Source: Marinomonas hwangdonensis
GTDB taxonomy: Bacteria; Pseudomonadota; Gammaproteobacteria; Pseudomonadales; Marinomonadaceae
Assembly: GCF_003721245.1 (NCBI RefSeq)
Contig: NZ_RIZG01000010.1
Location: 22,503 to 86,502 of the forward strand
Reading direction: 5' to 3'
DNA length: 64,000 bases
The position numbers were made by a program, and so were the translations under genes. Within the stretch, counting starts at the first letter, position 1. Each line of letters starts with the position of its first letter. The notes under the pieces were generated by a model. It saw only the letters and a list, made by a program, of their open reading frames with translations, had not been told where the DNA came from and searched no databases. This document shows positions 63,977 through 64,000 of this stretch, piece after piece.

Positions 63977-64000
63977 TGACCCCCAATAGTTGGACAACCA
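63977..64000 (+). mobile_element. End of an IS3-family insertion sequence (partial)
   Basis: TGACCCCCAATAGTTGGACA at 63977-63996 has the TG start and the sequence character of IS3-family terminal inverted repeats. Only 24 bases are in the window, so transposase genes and the other end cannot be checked. Confidence 0.6.

Overview
The window looks like chromosomal DNA of a marine gammaproteobacterium of the Oceanospirillales, most like Marinomonas. The basis is the gene content and protein sequence character (EF-P with EpmB, a VF530-type small protein, HlyU, a Ugp glycerol-phosphate system, TctABC transport, and several c-di-GMP and chemotaxis proteins). This is judged by eye; no database was searched. 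No rRNA, tRNA or CRISPR array was seen.

Left edge to 1.6 kb: the 5' part of a beta-CASP/RNA-processing metallo-beta-lactamase gene runs off the window, followed by a DUF2235 alpha/beta-hydrolase. 1.8-32.5 kb is a large surface-polysaccharide (O-antigen) locus: wzz, an EPS-associated MarR-type regulator, and wbpA-wbpB-wbpD-wbpE (UDP-GlcNAc to a UDP-2,3-diacetamido-uronic acid). A second acetyltransferase/oxidoreductase/SDR/aminotransferase set follows, then hisH-hisF-wbpG (conversion of an acetamido to an acetamidino group), glycosyltransferases, wzx, wbpI, a probable wzy, a reductase/epimerase, a PglC-type initiating transferase and wbpM. Next come manC, rmlB-A-C-D (dTDP-rhamnose), and on the opposite strand a GT2 enzyme and waaL. 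Together they could build, flip, polymerise, length-control and ligate a heteropolysaccharide resembling the P. aeruginosa O5 type plus rhamnose and possibly mannose. The middle (about 6.7-21.7 kb) is visibly richer in A+T than its flanks, with mostly overlapping or closely spaced genes, and inverted copies of a palindromic repeat lie at 3.7-3.8 and 23.2-23.3 kb. A decayed rmlD fragment lies inside the locus at 20.4-20.66 kb.

32.7-41.9 kb holds housekeeping and signalling genes: an FkpA-type PPIase, a Cache chemoreceptor, a hydrolase, hlyU, a VF530 protein, a membrane diguanylate cyclase, a NYN-domain protein, two membrane proteins of unknown role and an RNase J-like enzyme. 42.0-48.2 kb is a catabolic/transport block: LysR regulator, D-2-hydroxyacid dehydrogenase, RraA-like aldolase, TctC-TctB-TctA, and an orphan LysR DNA-binding domain. 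48.4-50.2 kb has divergent epmB and efp, the modifying enzyme and its target.

50.4-58.4 kb is a glycerophosphodiester/glycerol-3-phosphate operon (ugpB, ugpA, ugpE, ugpC, a cytosolic ugpQ-type phosphodiesterase, a DeoR/GlpR-type repressor, a HAD phosphatase), followed by a CofD-like GAK-system protein. A 36-bp palindrome upstream of ugpB is a candidate operator. 58.7-63.9 kb has a receiver-CheC protein followed by a PAS-GGDEF cyclase, a DUF4394 exported protein with a cupredoxin-like partner, a retropepsin-like protein and a hexose-6-phosphate mutarotase. The last 24 bases look like the end of an IS3-family insertion sequence, apparently placed in the mutarotase terminator.
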